Of a stretch of 64,000 nt of DNA, positions 17,047 to 27,582 are shown piece after piece. The DNA lies in NCBI GenBank assembly GCA_964392305.1, contig CAYMPV010000001.1:329657-393656 (forward strand), written 5' to 3'. Position numbers and translations under genes: made by a program. This stretch comes from JACKIC01 sp964392305 (GTDB taxonomy: Bacteria > Planctomycetota > UBA1135 > UBA2386). How positions within the stretch are numbered: position 1 is the first letter of the stretch; each line of letters starts with the position of its first letter. The notes below the pieces were generated by a model. It saw only the letters and a list, made by a program, of their open reading frames with translations. It was not told where the DNA came from and did no database searches.

Positions 17047-19410
17047 AGGTCTTCGCCTGGTGCGTGTTGTTGGCGTCGCCGTTCAGCGTGGTTCTGGCGC
17101 AGGAAGCCGAGCCCGCGGCGGGCCTGGTCGCGCTGCATCAGGCGGCGCTCGACCTGTCCACCGACGGCGTCGTGCTCAACGTCGCGGCGCACCCCGACGA
17201 CGAGTCGTCGCGCACCAATACGATGTTGCGCCGCAAGTACGGGCTGCGGGTGGTGACGGTCTACACGACCTACGGCGACGGCGGCCAGAACGCCATCGGG
17301 CGCGAGATCGGCTCCGAACTCGCCGCGCTGCGCGTGCGTGAGACGCTGCGCGCGGCGGCGATGGGCGACGTCGAAGTATGTTGGCTCGGGATGCCGGACT
17401 TCGGCTTCTCCAAGACGCTCGAGGAGACGCTCTCCGTGTGGGGCGAGGAGAACCTGCTGCAGAGCATGCGCGCGCTCGTCGACGGGGTGCAGCCCGACCT
17501 GGTGATCACCAACCACAGCATCGACCGCGGCCACGGCCATCACCGCGCATCGTTCTGGGCGATCGACAAGGTCCTGCGTGAACGTGCGGCCAGTGGCAAG
17601 GAACCGGTGCCGCTGTATCGCCGCTGCGGCGTCGAAGAAGCGCATTGGATGATGGATCCAGCCGAGCTCGATCCGGCGCGCGGTGAGACCTACGCGGCGC
17701 TCGCGCATCGCGCGTGGACGCAGCACGTGACGCAGGGGCCGTGGGGGCCTCACGATCCGATGCGGGTCGGCAAGGACTGGTGGCTTTGCACGTGGCCCGA
17801 GGTCACACCCGAACGCGCTGCCGACTGGCAGGCCTGGTTCGGGGGGCGTGGCGTCGGCGATATGCAGCAGTTCGACGCGCATCGACCCGAGCAGTTCAAG
17901 GCGGCGGCACTGCAGGTCTATCGCGAATCGCGCGAGGAGTTGCGAGCGCGACTCCAACCCGGCGTGCCGCGGTCGCCGCGACAGGCGCGCCTGGCGCATC
18001 GCATGAACGTGGCGCGGCGTGCCCTGCTGACCCTGGCGAACGTGCGCGTGCAGACGTGGCTCGAGCGCGACGAGGTGCCGCAGGGCGGCAACGGCAAGGC
18101 GTTCGTGATCGTGCACGGCGTCGAGCGGGTCGCCGAGGTCGTGGTCGAGGTCGAAGGGGTCGCCGCCGGTCCGGCCGAGGTGGCGATGCGCAGCACGCCG
18201 TTCGACGGTTTGCCGGCGCCGCCGGCCAACGCGACCACCGCGAGCGAGGAGAAGGCCGAGGTGCCCGAGCCGGCGGTGCCCGTAGCCCCGGTCGTGCCGC
18301 CGAAGAGCGTGGTCCTGCCTGGGCGTTTCGTCGCCGAGTTCCCGTGTCGTTTCGGGCGCGACGACGAGCTTGGCGCCGATCCCAAGCCGAGTTTCTGCGT
18401 GGTCGAGGTGTCGTTGCGACTGGACGGGGAACTGCTGACCATCAGGACCGAGCTCGCCTACACACCGGTGCCGTCAATCGCCGTGCGTTGGGATCGCGAC
18501 GTGGTGATGCTGCCCAAGGGGCGGCGCGTCGAGCGGCTGCTGACCGCGCGCGTCACCAGTCACATCGAGACCCCCGCCGCGGCCGACGTGCGTTTGGCCA
18601 TGGGCCCGGGCATCCAGGCCGTGTCTGCGCCAGGGCGGCTCGAGCTGTCCCCCGAGCGTCCCGAAGCGAGGTTGCTGGTGCGCGCGACCATCGACGCGAA
18701 CGACCTCACGGCCGATGCGAGTCTCTTGGTCGGGTTCCGTGACAGCGCGGCGCGCCTGCGCGTCGCCGAGGTCGATGTCACTGTTCCCGAGCACCTGCGC
18801 GTGGCGCTGGTGCGTGGTCCCGACGACAGCACCGAACTCGCGCTCGCCGACCTCGGCGTCGACTACGTGTCGCTGGATCCTGATGCGCTGCTGACGGCGC
18901 GCTTCGAGGACTTCCAGACGATCCTGCTCGACATCCGCGCCTATCACCATCGCCCCGAGCTCGCCGAAGTGCAGGGACGACTGCTCGGTTACTGCCGTGG
19001 CGGCGGCCGCGTGGTGGCGATGTACCACAAGCCCAACGAGTGGAACGAGCGCGCCGGGCACCCATCGCTGGCGCCGTTCGCGCTGACGATCGGCAACGAT
19101 CGAGTCACCGAAGAGGACGCCGCGGTCACCTTTCTGCAGCCCGAGCACCGGCTGATGACCTACCCGCACCGGCTGTCGGACGCGGACTTCACCGGCTGGG
19201 TGCAGGAGCGCGGCCTGAACTTCCCGAGCCGCTGGGACGAGGCCTGGACGCCGCTGCTCGCGATGCAGGACAAGGGCGAGAAGGAACCCAGCAAGGGCGC
19301 GCTGCTCTACACGAGCTACGGCAAGGGCGACTTCGTCTACTGCTCGCTGGCACTGTATCGCCAGCTGCGCATCGGCAACGCGGGCGCGGCGCGCCTGCTG
19401 GTCAACCTGC

Positions 19411-19421
<11 letters not shown>
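17043..19421 (+). CDS. Secreted PIG-L family deacetylase, multidomain
   Basis: The 792-residue protein has a signal peptide (FAWCVLLASPFSVVLAQ) and a PIG-L/LmbE deacetylase domain with the metal motif AAHPDDES near residues 49-56 and the second metal ligand region RGHGHHRAS. These Zn enzymes remove acetyl groups from N-acetylated sugars and related compounds. The C-terminal half has beta-rich regions and ends in a glutamine-amidotransferase-like segment (LLDIRAYHHRPELAEVQGRLLGYCRGGGRVVAMYHK), as in other large planctomycete PIG-L proteins. A Pro/Ala/Val-rich linker separates the halves. The ATG overlaps the aminotransferase stop. Confidence 0.88.
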
Positions 19422-20916
<1,495 letters not shown>

Positions 20917-20923
20917 CGTCGGC

Positions 20924-21730
20924 TCAGCTCCGCTTGTGCTTGGGGTTCTTCGGCGGCTCGCGGAAGCCCTTCTGGGCGCGGCGCATCTGGCCCATCGCCT
21001 GCGGCGGCTGCTCGAGGCCGAGCGCATACCATTGCATGTCGAAGCCCTGCATGGTCATGCGCGTGCGGTTCTGCAGGCGCAGCAGGTTGTCCTTGGTCGG
21101 CGCGTTGTTGGGATCGCGTTTGGCGAACGCGGCCAGCACCTTCTGCGCCTCGTCGGCGCGCTCGGACTTGTGCAACATCCAGGCGTAGGTGTTGTGCAGC
21201 AGCGCGTGCTTCTTGTTGACCGCCGCGGCGAGGTGCAGGATCTCGAAGGCGCGTTTGGGCTCGCCGTTCTTGAACAGGATGCAGGCCAGCATCAGCTTGG
21301 CGTCGGCGGCGCGCAGCGAGGCTCCGTTCAGCAGTTCGACGGCGCGGTCCTTCTTGCCGGTGTGGTAGGCGATCATGCCCATCTGCGCGAGCACCTGGCC
21401 CTTGAGCAGCGGCACCCACCGGCCGAGCGGCAACAGGTCTTCGAGGCTCTGCATGGCCGCGTCGAGCATGCCGGCCTCCATCTGCTTCTGGATGCGGCCC
21501 ATCGCCGGTTGCAGGCGCTTGGCGACGTTGCGGGCGAGCAGCACCCAGAAGACGACGAACAACAACACCGAGAACAGGATCGCCCAGCCCCAGGCGTAGG
21601 CGCCCAGCAGGGTGCCGGAGAAGCCGAGCAGGAGGGCGAGAGCCGAACAGAGGAGGATCGAGTACACGCGGGCGGGATCGGGCTGCTGAAGGGGGGCGAA
21701 GAGCCTACGCAGCGAGCCACCGGCTTGCAC
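20924..21730 (-). CDS. Membrane-anchored TPR-like protein
   Basis: The 268-residue protein has two membrane helices close together near residues 23-65 (ILLCSALALLLGFSGTLLGAYAWGWAILFSVLLFVVFWVLLA). A helical-repeat region of the TPR type follows in the cytoplasm (YHTGKKDRAVELLNGASLRAADAKLMLACILFKNGEPKRAFEIL). The C-terminus is very basic (KNPKHKRS). The start codon is a GTG at 21730 without a strong ribosome site. The gene ends 8 bp before the OYE gene starts, so the two probably form an operon. No specific function is recognised. Confidence 0.8.
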   Translation of the reverse strand: MQAGGSLRRLFAPLQQPDPARVYSILLCSALALLLGFSGTLLGAYAWGWAILFSVLLFVVFWVLLARNVAKRLQPAMGRIQKQMEAGMLDAAMQSLEDLLPLGRWVPLLKGQVLAQMGMIAYHTGKKDRAVELLNGASLRAADAKLMLACILFKNGEPKRAFEILHLAAAVNKKHALLHNTYAWMLHKSERADEAQKVLAAFAKRDPNNAPTKDNLLRLQNRTRMTMQGFDMQWYALGLEQPPQAMGQMRRAQKGFREPPKNPKHKRS

Positions 21731-21839
21731 GCCTACGCGGGTTTCCCGTGGCTTCGGCCTCGGCGCACCCGGTTGTGACGGCCATGTCGGCGCGCGGGGA
21801 TGGGGCCGAGTCCTGGGAGCAGCAGAAGACAGCGTTCTT

Positions 21840-22808
21840 TCACTGACCGAGCACGGCGGCCAGCGTCGGCGCGTCGAGGATGCGGTCGGTCCAGGCGTCG
21901 AGCTCTGCCGTGGTGCCGCGGCGCACGCGCTGTTCGATCCTCGGATCGAGCGGACCGAAGCGTCGCTGCAGCATGCGCAGCAGGGTCTCGATCTGGCCTT
22001 CGGCCTTGCCCTCGACCTTACCCTCGGCCTTGCCCTTCTGAAACGTGCGTTCGAGCGTGCTCATGATGGTGTCTTCGGGTCGGTGCAGGATGCGGCCGAA
22101 GGTCTCGCTGAGGACTTCCGCGGTGACGTCGGTGACGGCGAGAGCATACCAGCCGATCGCGTCGATGGCGTCGGCGCCCATCGGTGGGGTGTCGGGCGGC
22201 GACGCGCTGCGGTCGACGGTGCGCAACAGTTCTTGCCAGCGCTCGAACGCGCGCGGCACTTCGTCGGGCGCCAGATGCGGCAGGTGCGACAGGCACAGCA
22301 GCGTGAGTCGGGTCAGCGCGGTGAGGTGGGGTCGGTCCAGCAACGAGGCGGCGTTCTTGGTGAGGTCGTCGACGACCACACGCAGCGTCGGTTGCCAGAC
22401 GGCGAGCGGATCGTGCGCCACGGACTTGCTGCGTTCTGGGCGCGCGGTCCGGCCATGCTGCAGAACCACCGCGAGCACCGATGGGAACACGCCCAGGCGC
22501 TGCTGGAACGCGCGCCGCAGCAGCACCGCGTAACGCAGCAGTTGGGCCAGGACCTCGGGATCTTCGTGGCTCTTGTGTTCGACGAGGATCAACACGAACC
22601 CGGTGCCGTCCTTCAAGGCGGCGACGAACACCCGATCGGCGAGGTGCTGCCGCAGCCACAAGCCGGGCAGCCGCTCCTCGATGGCGGTCAGCGTCGACCA
22701 GTCGATCAACTTGCGGACCCTGCGCGGAGTGATGCTGTAGAGCCAACTCGCCGCGTGCGCCGCGTGGCGGAAGGTGAAGTGGAACAGCTTGTCGTGCGGG
22801 GACTGCAA
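21840..22808 (-). CDS. Rpn family PD-(D/E)XK nuclease (transposase_31 type)
   Basis: The 322-residue protein matches the Rpn/transposase_31 family of recombination-promoting nucleases. The N-terminus is SPHDKLFHFTFRHAAHAASWL. The PD-(D/E)XK core is DGTGFVLILVEHKSHEDPEVLAQLLRY, with the ExK in VEHKS. The C-terminus has tandem KGKAEGKVEGKAEG repeats that are typical of the family's tail, then a short helical domain. The start is a TTG at 22808 with a good ribosome site (GGAG, 8 nt upstream). E. coli Rpn proteins are Ca-stimulated DNases. This copy is intact and not flanked by visible insertion-sequence ends. Confidence 0.85.
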   Translation of the reverse strand: MQSPHDKLFHFTFRHAAHAASWLYSITPRRVRKLIDWSTLTAIEERLPGLWLRQHLADRVFVAALKDGTGFVLILVEHKSHEDPEVLAQLLRYAVLLRRAFQQRLGVFPSVLAVVLQHGRTARPERSKSVAHDPLAVWQPTLRVVVDDLTKNAASLLDRPHLTALTRLTLLCLSHLPHLAPDEVPRAFERWQELLRTVDRSASPPDTPPMGADAIDAIGWYALAVTDVTAEVLSETFGRILHRPEDTIMSTLERTFQKGKAEGKVEGKAEGQIETLLRMLQRRFGPLDPRIEQRVRRGTTAELDAWTDRILDAPTLAAVLGQ

Positions 22809-22897
22809 GAGGACCTCTCCTGCAGTGGTTCGGGGAGGTCCGATTTGTGCAGAAATCCCCTGTGGACGGGTTGCCGCCCCGCAGCAGTCGGCTGGCT

Positions 22898-23539
22898 TCA
22901 GCCGTCGGCCCAGGTGCCCACGAACCGGTTGGCGACGTAGTGGGTGAACTGGTCGGGCGCGAGCAGGTTGAGCTCCCAGCCGTGCAGGGTCCCGTTGTCT
23001 TCCTTCTGGGTCGTCTCGTAGTGCTTGAGGTCCGAGATCGTGGTGCGGTCGGTGCTGTCGTACATCGCGTCCACGGCCCAGACAGCCTCGCCGCAATGCA
23101 CCGACAACAGCTGCGTGCGCAGACCCAGGTGCGGCGGGGTGTACGGGCGCCACGCCGTGATCGTGCCGACCATCAGTCCGTCGAGCGCGTAGCGGTCGCA
23201 CAGCCGCACCACCGCGTCGGTCGACAAACGTCCCTTGCGAAGCGAAGCGTGCAGCGACTCGTTCTCGCTGGCGGTCGCGGGCAGCGGCACCACCTCGAAG
23301 CGGCGCAGTTTCTGCAACTCGGCGACGAAGGCGTCGCGCACGCGTTCGGTGTCGGTCGGCATGCCGCCGTCCTGTTGGAACGGCAGCACCATGATGCGCC
23401 GCACGTTGGCCAGGTCGGCCGGTTCGGCGAGGTAGCTGTTGACCTTCTTCTTCTCCGGCGGTCGCTCGAGCTGGCACGCCGAGAACGTCATGGCGACGGC
23501 GCCGGTGAGCGCCAGGCCGACGATGCGGTTGATGGACAT
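22898..23539 (-). CDS. Lipoprotein, possibly outer-membrane assembly related
   Basis: The 213-residue protein has a lipoprotein signal peptide with the lipobox FSAC near residue 22. The mature part starts with a charged stretch (RPPEKKK), then VRRIMVLPFQQDGG, a pattern found at the start of TolB-N-like and CsgG-like domains. The ATG overlaps the stop of the upstream lipoprotein gene by one base (TGATG), so it is translationally coupled. It is the last gene of the flagellar operon on this strand. I do not recognise a specific function. Its place suggests a role in the flagellar envelope structure, which is only inference. Confidence 0.75.
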   Translation of the reverse strand: MSINRIVGLALTGAVAMTFSACQLERPPEKKKVNSYLAEPADLANVRRIMVLPFQQDGGMPTDTERVRDAFVAELQKLRRFEVVPLPATASENESLHASLRKGRLSTDAVVRLCDRYALDGLMVGTITAWRPYTPPHLGLRTQLLSVHCGEAVWAVDAMYDSTDRTTISDLKHYETTQKEDNGTLHGWELNLLAPDQFTHYVANRFVGTWADG

Positions 23540-24054
23540 CAGCGGCGCTCCGGCGGGGGAGCCGCGGCATCGACGGGGTTGCTCATCACGTCCGAGAGCG
23601 AAGCGTTGAGGGCGTCGATCTTGGCCAGCAGCGCGGATTGCTCGAGCTTGGCCTTCTCGATGCTGAGGCTCAGGATCTTGGCCTCGAGTTCGCGGCGGCG
23701 ACCGCGGAGCATCTCGGCTTCGGCTTCGGCCTCCGCGCGCAGCGCCTTCTCGCGCTCGAGCGTCGACTTCTCGCCGGTGAGTTGGCCGAGCAGGTTCTGC
23801 TTCTCGACGATGGCGTCGTCGTAGCGACGCTGCAGCGCGCTGAAGTCGTTCTTGAGCCGGATGTGCTCGTCGAGCAGGCGGCTCTGCTTGGGGCCGAAGT
23901 CCATCTCGGTGTTGATGCCGGCCTCGGCGAAGCTGCCCTCGTAGCCGTCGTTGGGGTCGTCCGGCTTGGGTTCGTAGAGCAGCTCCTTGGCCGATTGGCA
24001 GCCGGCGATCGTGAGCAGGGGGAGCAACAACCAGGAACGGATTGCCGTCGACAT
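23539..24054 (-). CDS. Coiled-coil lipoprotein
   Basis: The 171-residue protein has a lipobox (TIAGC near residue 19). A long predicted coiled coil follows, roughly residues 55-150, rich in Glu, Lys, Leu and Ala (LRGRRRELEAKILSLSIEKAKLEQSALLAKIDAL). It would be anchored to a membrane on the outer side and could span part of the periplasm. It lies one base after the small gene upstream and overlaps the next lipoprotein. The pair sits directly behind flagellar regulators. No family is recognised. Confidence 0.75.
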   Translation of the reverse strand: MSTAIRSWLLLPLLTIAGCQSAKELLYEPKPDDPNDGYEGSFAEAGINTEMDFGPKQSRLLDEHIRLKNDFSALQRRYDDAIVEKQNLLGQLTGEKSTLEREKALRAEAEAEAEMLRGRRRELEAKILSLSIEKAKLEQSALLAKIDALNASLSDVMSNPVDAAAPPPERR

Positions 24055-24055
24055 G

Positions 24056-24292
24056 TCAGGCCTCGCGGGGATAGACGCACTCGACCACCGCGGACGAGCC
24101 GCAGCTGCAGCGGATCTCGAAGCCGGCGACGCGGTCGCCGTCGAGCAACGGCACGACGGCGAGCGGGCCGGCGCCGCCGTGGCTGACGGTGCCGCAGTCG
24201 ACCATCGCCGCCTGGCGCACGATGCGCACGGCGTCGCGACGGATCACGCCCTTGCTCGGGGTTGCGGGAGCGGTGCCGGAGAGCTTGGTCAT
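24056..24292 (-). CDS. Small conserved-looking protein with CxC motif
   Basis: The 78-residue protein has no signal peptide or membrane helix. It has the pattern DCGTVSHGGAGPLAVVPLLDGDRVAGFEIRCSCGSSAVVECVYPREA, with Cys residues at the end that might bind metal. The start at 24292 is chosen because upstream codons look non-coding. It lies 22 bp after the 86-residue gene and 1 bp before the lipoprotein gene, so it belongs to the flagellar operon. The function is unknown. Confidence 0.7.
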   Translation of the reverse strand: MTKLSGTAPATPSKGVIRRDAVRIVRQAAMVDCGTVSHGGAGPLAVVPLLDGDRVAGFEIRCSCGSSAVVECVYPREA

Positions 24293-24314
24293 TCTCGGGG
24301 ATCGGAAGGGGGGC

Positions 24315-24575
24315 TCAGGCGAACACGTCGATGTGTCGGCCCTCGTCCTCGTCCTTTCGACCGACTGCGGGGCGGACCTGAAGTCCCGTTCCCAAGGGCC
24401 GCTTGCCCCCCGGCTTCGGGCCGGATTGCGGTGTCTGCGGTTCGGCCTCGGTCTGCTCGCCGGCCTGCTGCTGCAGGGCCTCGCGGAACGCCTCGCCACC
24501 CTGGTTGCGGTTGGCGTTGCGTTCGTTCACGAACAGGGGGCCGGTGATGCCGTGCAGGCTCCGTACGCTGTCCAT
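24315..24575 (-). CDS. Small Gln/Gly-rich protein in the flagellar operon
   Basis: This is an 86-residue hydrophilic protein rich in Gln, Gly, Arg and Pro. A perfect ribosome site (AAGGAG) lies across the end of the sigma factor gene, 6 bases before the ATG, which is strong support for real translation. No domain is recognised and the protein may be disordered. It could be a regulator or secreted small component coupled to fliA. This is inference from position only. Confidence 0.7.
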   Translation of the reverse strand: MDSVRSLHGITGPLFVNERNANRNQGGEAFREALQQQAGEQTEAEPQTPQSGPKPGGKRPLGTGLQVRPAVGRKDEDEGRHIDVFA

Positions 24576-24578
24576 CGC

Positions 24579-25313
24579 TCACTCCTTGGGCTTGAGCTTG
24601 AGGCGCAGCCGCTCGATCGCGCGGGTCAGGATCTGGCTGACGCGCGACTCGGTCACGCCGAGGATCTGTCCGATCTCCTTGAGGTAGAGCTGTTCGTGGT
24701 AGTAGAGGACCACGACGTGGCGGTCGGTCTCCGGCAGTTCGGAGATCGCCTTGGTGAGCAGCTCGAGGCTCTCGCGGTCGTCTGCGCACGAGCTGGGGTC
24801 GAGGCTGTCGCCGTCGGCGATCTGGCTCGACAACGAACCGCCGTCCTCTTCGCCGCCGTAACGCTCGTCGAGCGACAGCGTGCGGCAGGTGTGCAGCGCC
24901 TGCAGGTCCTCGTCGAGTTCACGCTCGGTGCAGCCCATCGCGGTGGCGAGTTCGCCGAGCGTGGGTTCGCGGTCGAGGTCGCCGCGCAGCGCCGCGTTGG
25001 TGCGGTCCATGCGGCGCAAACGGTCGCGGCGGTTGCGCGGCACGGGGTCGTGTTTGCGCACCTCGTCGAGGATCGCGCCGCGGATCGCGGTGTAGGCGAA
25101 GGTCTTGAACGAAGCGCCGCGGCCGGGGTCGTAGGACGCCGCGGCGTGCATCAGGCCGACCACACCGACCGAGTAGAAGTCGTCGCGATCGAGCGAGTTG
25201 GGCATCGTCACGGGCAGGCGGGCCACGACGTAACGCACCAGCGGCAGGAACTGCTCGACCAGGCGGTCGCGTTCCTCCGGCGAGCGCAGCATCTTCGCGG
25301 CGCTGCCCCTCAC
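24579..25313 (-). CDS. fliA: Flagellar sigma-28 factor FliA
   Basis: The 244-residue protein is a FliA-type sigma factor. Region 2 includes DDFYSVGVVGLMHAAASYDPGRGASFKTFAYTAIRGAILDEVR, region 3 has REPTLGELATAMGCTERELDEDL, and region 4 has ELPETDRHVVVLYYHEQLYLKEIGQILGVTESRVSQILTRAIERL. Such factors transcribe late flagellar genes. The GTG start overlaps the stop of the upstream membrane protein gene (GTGA). The order flhA-flhF-flhG-(membrane protein)-fliA is the classical one. A second FliA-like gene lies at 36608. Confidence 0.93.
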   Translation of the reverse strand: MRGSAAKMLRSPEERDRLVEQFLPLVRYVVARLPVTMPNSLDRDDFYSVGVVGLMHAAASYDPGRGASFKTFAYTAIRGAILDEVRKHDPVPRNRRDRLRRMDRTNAALRGDLDREPTLGELATAMGCTERELDEDLQALHTCRTLSLDERYGGEEDGGSLSSQIADGDSLDPSSCADDRESLELLTKAISELPETDRHVVVLYYHEQLYLKEIGQILGVTESRVSQILTRAIERLRLKLKPKE

Positions 25314-25594
25314 GCGTCGTCCTCGGCGGTCTGTTCAGCGCGGCGTTTGGCCTCGTCGCGCGCCATCGCCGTGAGCACGGCGTCGACGACCGGCGCGGCC
25401 AGCAGCCAGCCGAGCACCAGCGCGGCGCCGGCCACGGTGACGCTGCGTAGCAGCGTGGTGCCGCCGTCCACGCCCGAGAGCGTGCCGATCAGGAACGTCA
25501 GGGCGAACGCGATGCTCGCGAGGTACGCGGTCGCGAGGCGGATCAGTTCTTGGCTACCGGTGCCGGACTTCATGACGCTTGCCAGGGCGTTCAT
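25310..25594 (-). CDS. Small membrane protein between flhG and fliA
   Basis: The 94-residue protein has two membrane helices (LATAYLASIAFALTFLIGTLSG and LLRSVTVAGAALVLGWLLAAPVVDAVLTAMA) and a charged C-terminus (DEAKRRAEQTAEDDA). The start at 25594 is the most likely; a longer frame upstream looks non-coding. It ends by overlapping the GTG start of fliA, which points to coupled expression. The function is unknown. Confidence 0.72.
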   Translation of the reverse strand: MNALASVMKSGTGSQELIRLATAYLASIAFALTFLIGTLSGVDGGTTLLRSVTVAGAALVLGWLLAAPVVDAVLTAMARDEAKRRAEQTAEDDA

Positions 25595-25732
25595 CGGCAC
25601 TTCGGCGAGCGCGAATTGAGACGACCGACCGGAAGTCGCGGCGCGATGGGGGTTTTGCCGGAGCAGGACTTCCCGCAAGGGTCCGAACGCGCCGTCAGCC
25701 GCGGTGCCGGCTGCGCAGAGGTGGTGACCGAC

Positions 25733-26569
25733 TCAGCTCGCCACCGGGCGCAGACGGGTCGCCGGGGCCGCGGGCGCGGCGCTGCGACGCGGCAGTTCGG
25801 CGAGGGTCGCGGCGCAAAGCGCGCGCAGGTCTTCGGTGACCTTGGCGTGGCCGTCGATGCTGACCGGGCGCTGCGCCGCGACGCTGCGCGACAGATCGTC
25901 GTCATGGCCGATCCAGCCGGTGAGCGAGCACACGCCGCCGAGGAACTTGCCGACCACGGCCGACAGTTTGCCGGCGGTGCGCATCGCTTCGTCGCGGCTA
26001 CGCACGCGGTTGACGACCAGACGCGGCAACGGTCGGCCGCGCAGGTGCAGCACCTTGCACAAGGCGTAGGCGTCGGTGAGCGAGGCGACGTCGGGTGTGG
26101 TCACCGACAGCACCAGTTCGGCGCGTTCGAGGATCGTCGTGGTCGCGGGGCCGATGCCGGCGCCGGTGTCGCAGACGACCAGGTCGTAGTCCTTGGCGGC
26201 GGCTTCGATCGCGGCGATCGCGCGCTGCATGCGTTCTCCTTCGGCGAACGTGGCCCTGCCCGAGCACGTCGTCAGCACGCCGATGCCGCCGGGACCCGGC
26301 AACACCGCCGCGCGCGGCGCGCAGCGGCCGTCGACGACGTCGTCGAGGTGCAGTGCTCCGGCGAGGCGCAGGTGCACGCCGACGTTGCCGCAGCCCGGAT
26401 CCGCGTCGACCAGCAGCACGCGGCGGCCGTTCTTGGCCAGCAGGATCGCGAGGTTGACGGCCAGCGTGGTCTTGCCGACGCCGCCCTTGGCGCCGGCGAC
26501 GGCGATCCAGGTCGCGGTCGGTGCGGACCGGGACGTCAGCCCAGCAGCTTGCGTGGCGGCGCCGCTCAT
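25733..26569 (-). CDS. flhG: FlhG/FleN, MinD-like flagellar number ATPase
   Basis: FlhG controls flagellar number and placement together with FlhF. The 278-residue protein has the deviant Walker A motif KGGVGKTT near residue 28, the switch region VDADPGCGNVGVHL and the Walker B-like DLVVCDTGAGIG. The ATG overlaps the flhF stop (ATGA), so the two partner proteins are made together. A Pro/Ala-rich tail follows the domain. Confidence 0.92.
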   Translation of the reverse strand: MSGAATQAAGLTSRSAPTATWIAVAGAKGGVGKTTLAVNLAILLAKNGRRVLLVDADPGCGNVGVHLRLAGALHLDDVVDGRCAPRAAVLPGPGGIGVLTTCSGRATFAEGERMQRAIAAIEAAAKDYDLVVCDTGAGIGPATTTILERAELVLSVTTPDVASLTDAYALCKVLHLRGRPLPRLVVNRVRSRDEAMRTAGKLSAVVGKFLGGVCSLTGWIGHDDDLSRSVAAQRPVSIDGHAKVTEDLRALCAATLAELPRRSAAPAAPATRLRPVAS

Positions 26570-27558
26570 CGGGCGGCCTCCGCGGTCTCGAGGTCGAACG
26601 CCGCGTGCGCGAGTTGCATCGGGTCCGCCGGCACGATGTCGTCGGGCACTTCCTGCCCGATGCAGACGTGCGACAGCGGCAGGCCGCGTTCGACGATCGT
26701 GCCCAGCGCTTCACCTGGCGCCACGGTCTCGTCCCACTTGGTCAGACACACCGCGTCGATGCCGAGCGGTTCGTAGGCGTCGAGGACCAGGCGGCAGTCG
26801 CGCGCGCGCGTGCCGGCCGCGAGGCACAGCAGCGCGCGGCAGTTGCCGGCCTTGAGGTTGCCTTCGAGCAGTGGCAGCGCCTCATGGTCGCGCGGGCTGC
26901 GGCCGGTCGTGTCGACGAAGATGCGGTCGTACGACGCGTACTCCTGCATCGCGCGGCGCAGGTCCATCGGCGTGAACGCCACCGTGAACGGCGCGTCCAT
27001 GAGTTCGGCGAAGGCGCGCAGCTGTTCGACGGCCGCGACGCGATAGGTGTCGAGCGTGACGATCGCGACGCGTTCGCCGCGGGCGCGGGCGCGGCCGGCC
27101 AGCTTGGCGAGCGTCGTCGTCTTGCCGACGCCGGTGGGGCCGACGACCGCGAGCGAGCGGAAGGTCGGGTCGTCGTGGTCTTCGAGGCGCGGTTCGCTGC
27201 GGATCAGGCCCGCGAGCACCTTGGCGGCGAGGCCGGGCACGGCCGGGTCGCCGGGGCGCGACAGTTCGACGCGCGTGCCGAGCAGCGCGCGTTCGATCGC
27301 GCGCAGCACGTCGTCGGTGAGGCCGAAGTCGGTGGCCTTGTCGGCGAGGGGCGAGAACCCCTTGGTCCAACGCGACAGGAACGACTTGGAGCCGGTCTGG
27401 TCCGTTCGCGTCGGCGCACTCTGCGCACGCGCGGCGACCACGAGGTAACCGCCACGTGTGGCGCGCGTCTCGACGACGAGCGCGTCGGCGCCGCACTCGA
27501 CGCGCACGCGTTCGAGGGCTTCGGGGAGGGTCTTGGCTTCGATTCGCTTGAGCAGCAT
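26566..27558 (-). CDS. flhF: FlhF, SRP-type flagellar GTPase
   Basis: The 330-residue protein has an N-terminal basic domain (MLLKRIEAKTLPEALERVR) and an SRP54-like NG GTPase domain. The G1 motif GPTGVGKTTTLAKLAGRA, the G2/I-box ATLDTYRVAAVEQLR-like stretch and the G4 LTKWDE are visible. FlhF marks the pole for flagellum assembly. It stands between flhA (25 bp gap) and flhG (4 bp overlap). Confidence 0.94.
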   Translation of the reverse strand: MLLKRIEAKTLPEALERVRVECGADALVVETRATRGGYLVVAARAQSAPTRTDQTGSKSFLSRWTKGFSPLADKATDFGLTDDVLRAIERALLGTRVELSRPGDPAVPGLAAKVLAGLIRSEPRLEDHDDPTFRSLAVVGPTGVGKTTTLAKLAGRARARGERVAIVTLDTYRVAAVEQLRAFAELMDAPFTVAFTPMDLRRAMQEYASYDRIFVDTTGRSPRDHEALPLLEGNLKAGNCRALLCLAAGTRARDCRLVLDAYEPLGIDAVCLTKWDETVAPGEALGTIVERGLPLSHVCIGQEVPDDIVPADPMQLAHAAFDLETAEAAR

Positions 27559-27582
27559 GGTTGTGGGTGGTTGTGCGTTGGA

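Noticed and set aside
21840..22808. Rpn-family gene considered as an insertion sequence
   Set aside because: No terminal inverted repeats or target duplications were seen. The family is a nuclease family, and most members are not in classic insertion sequences.
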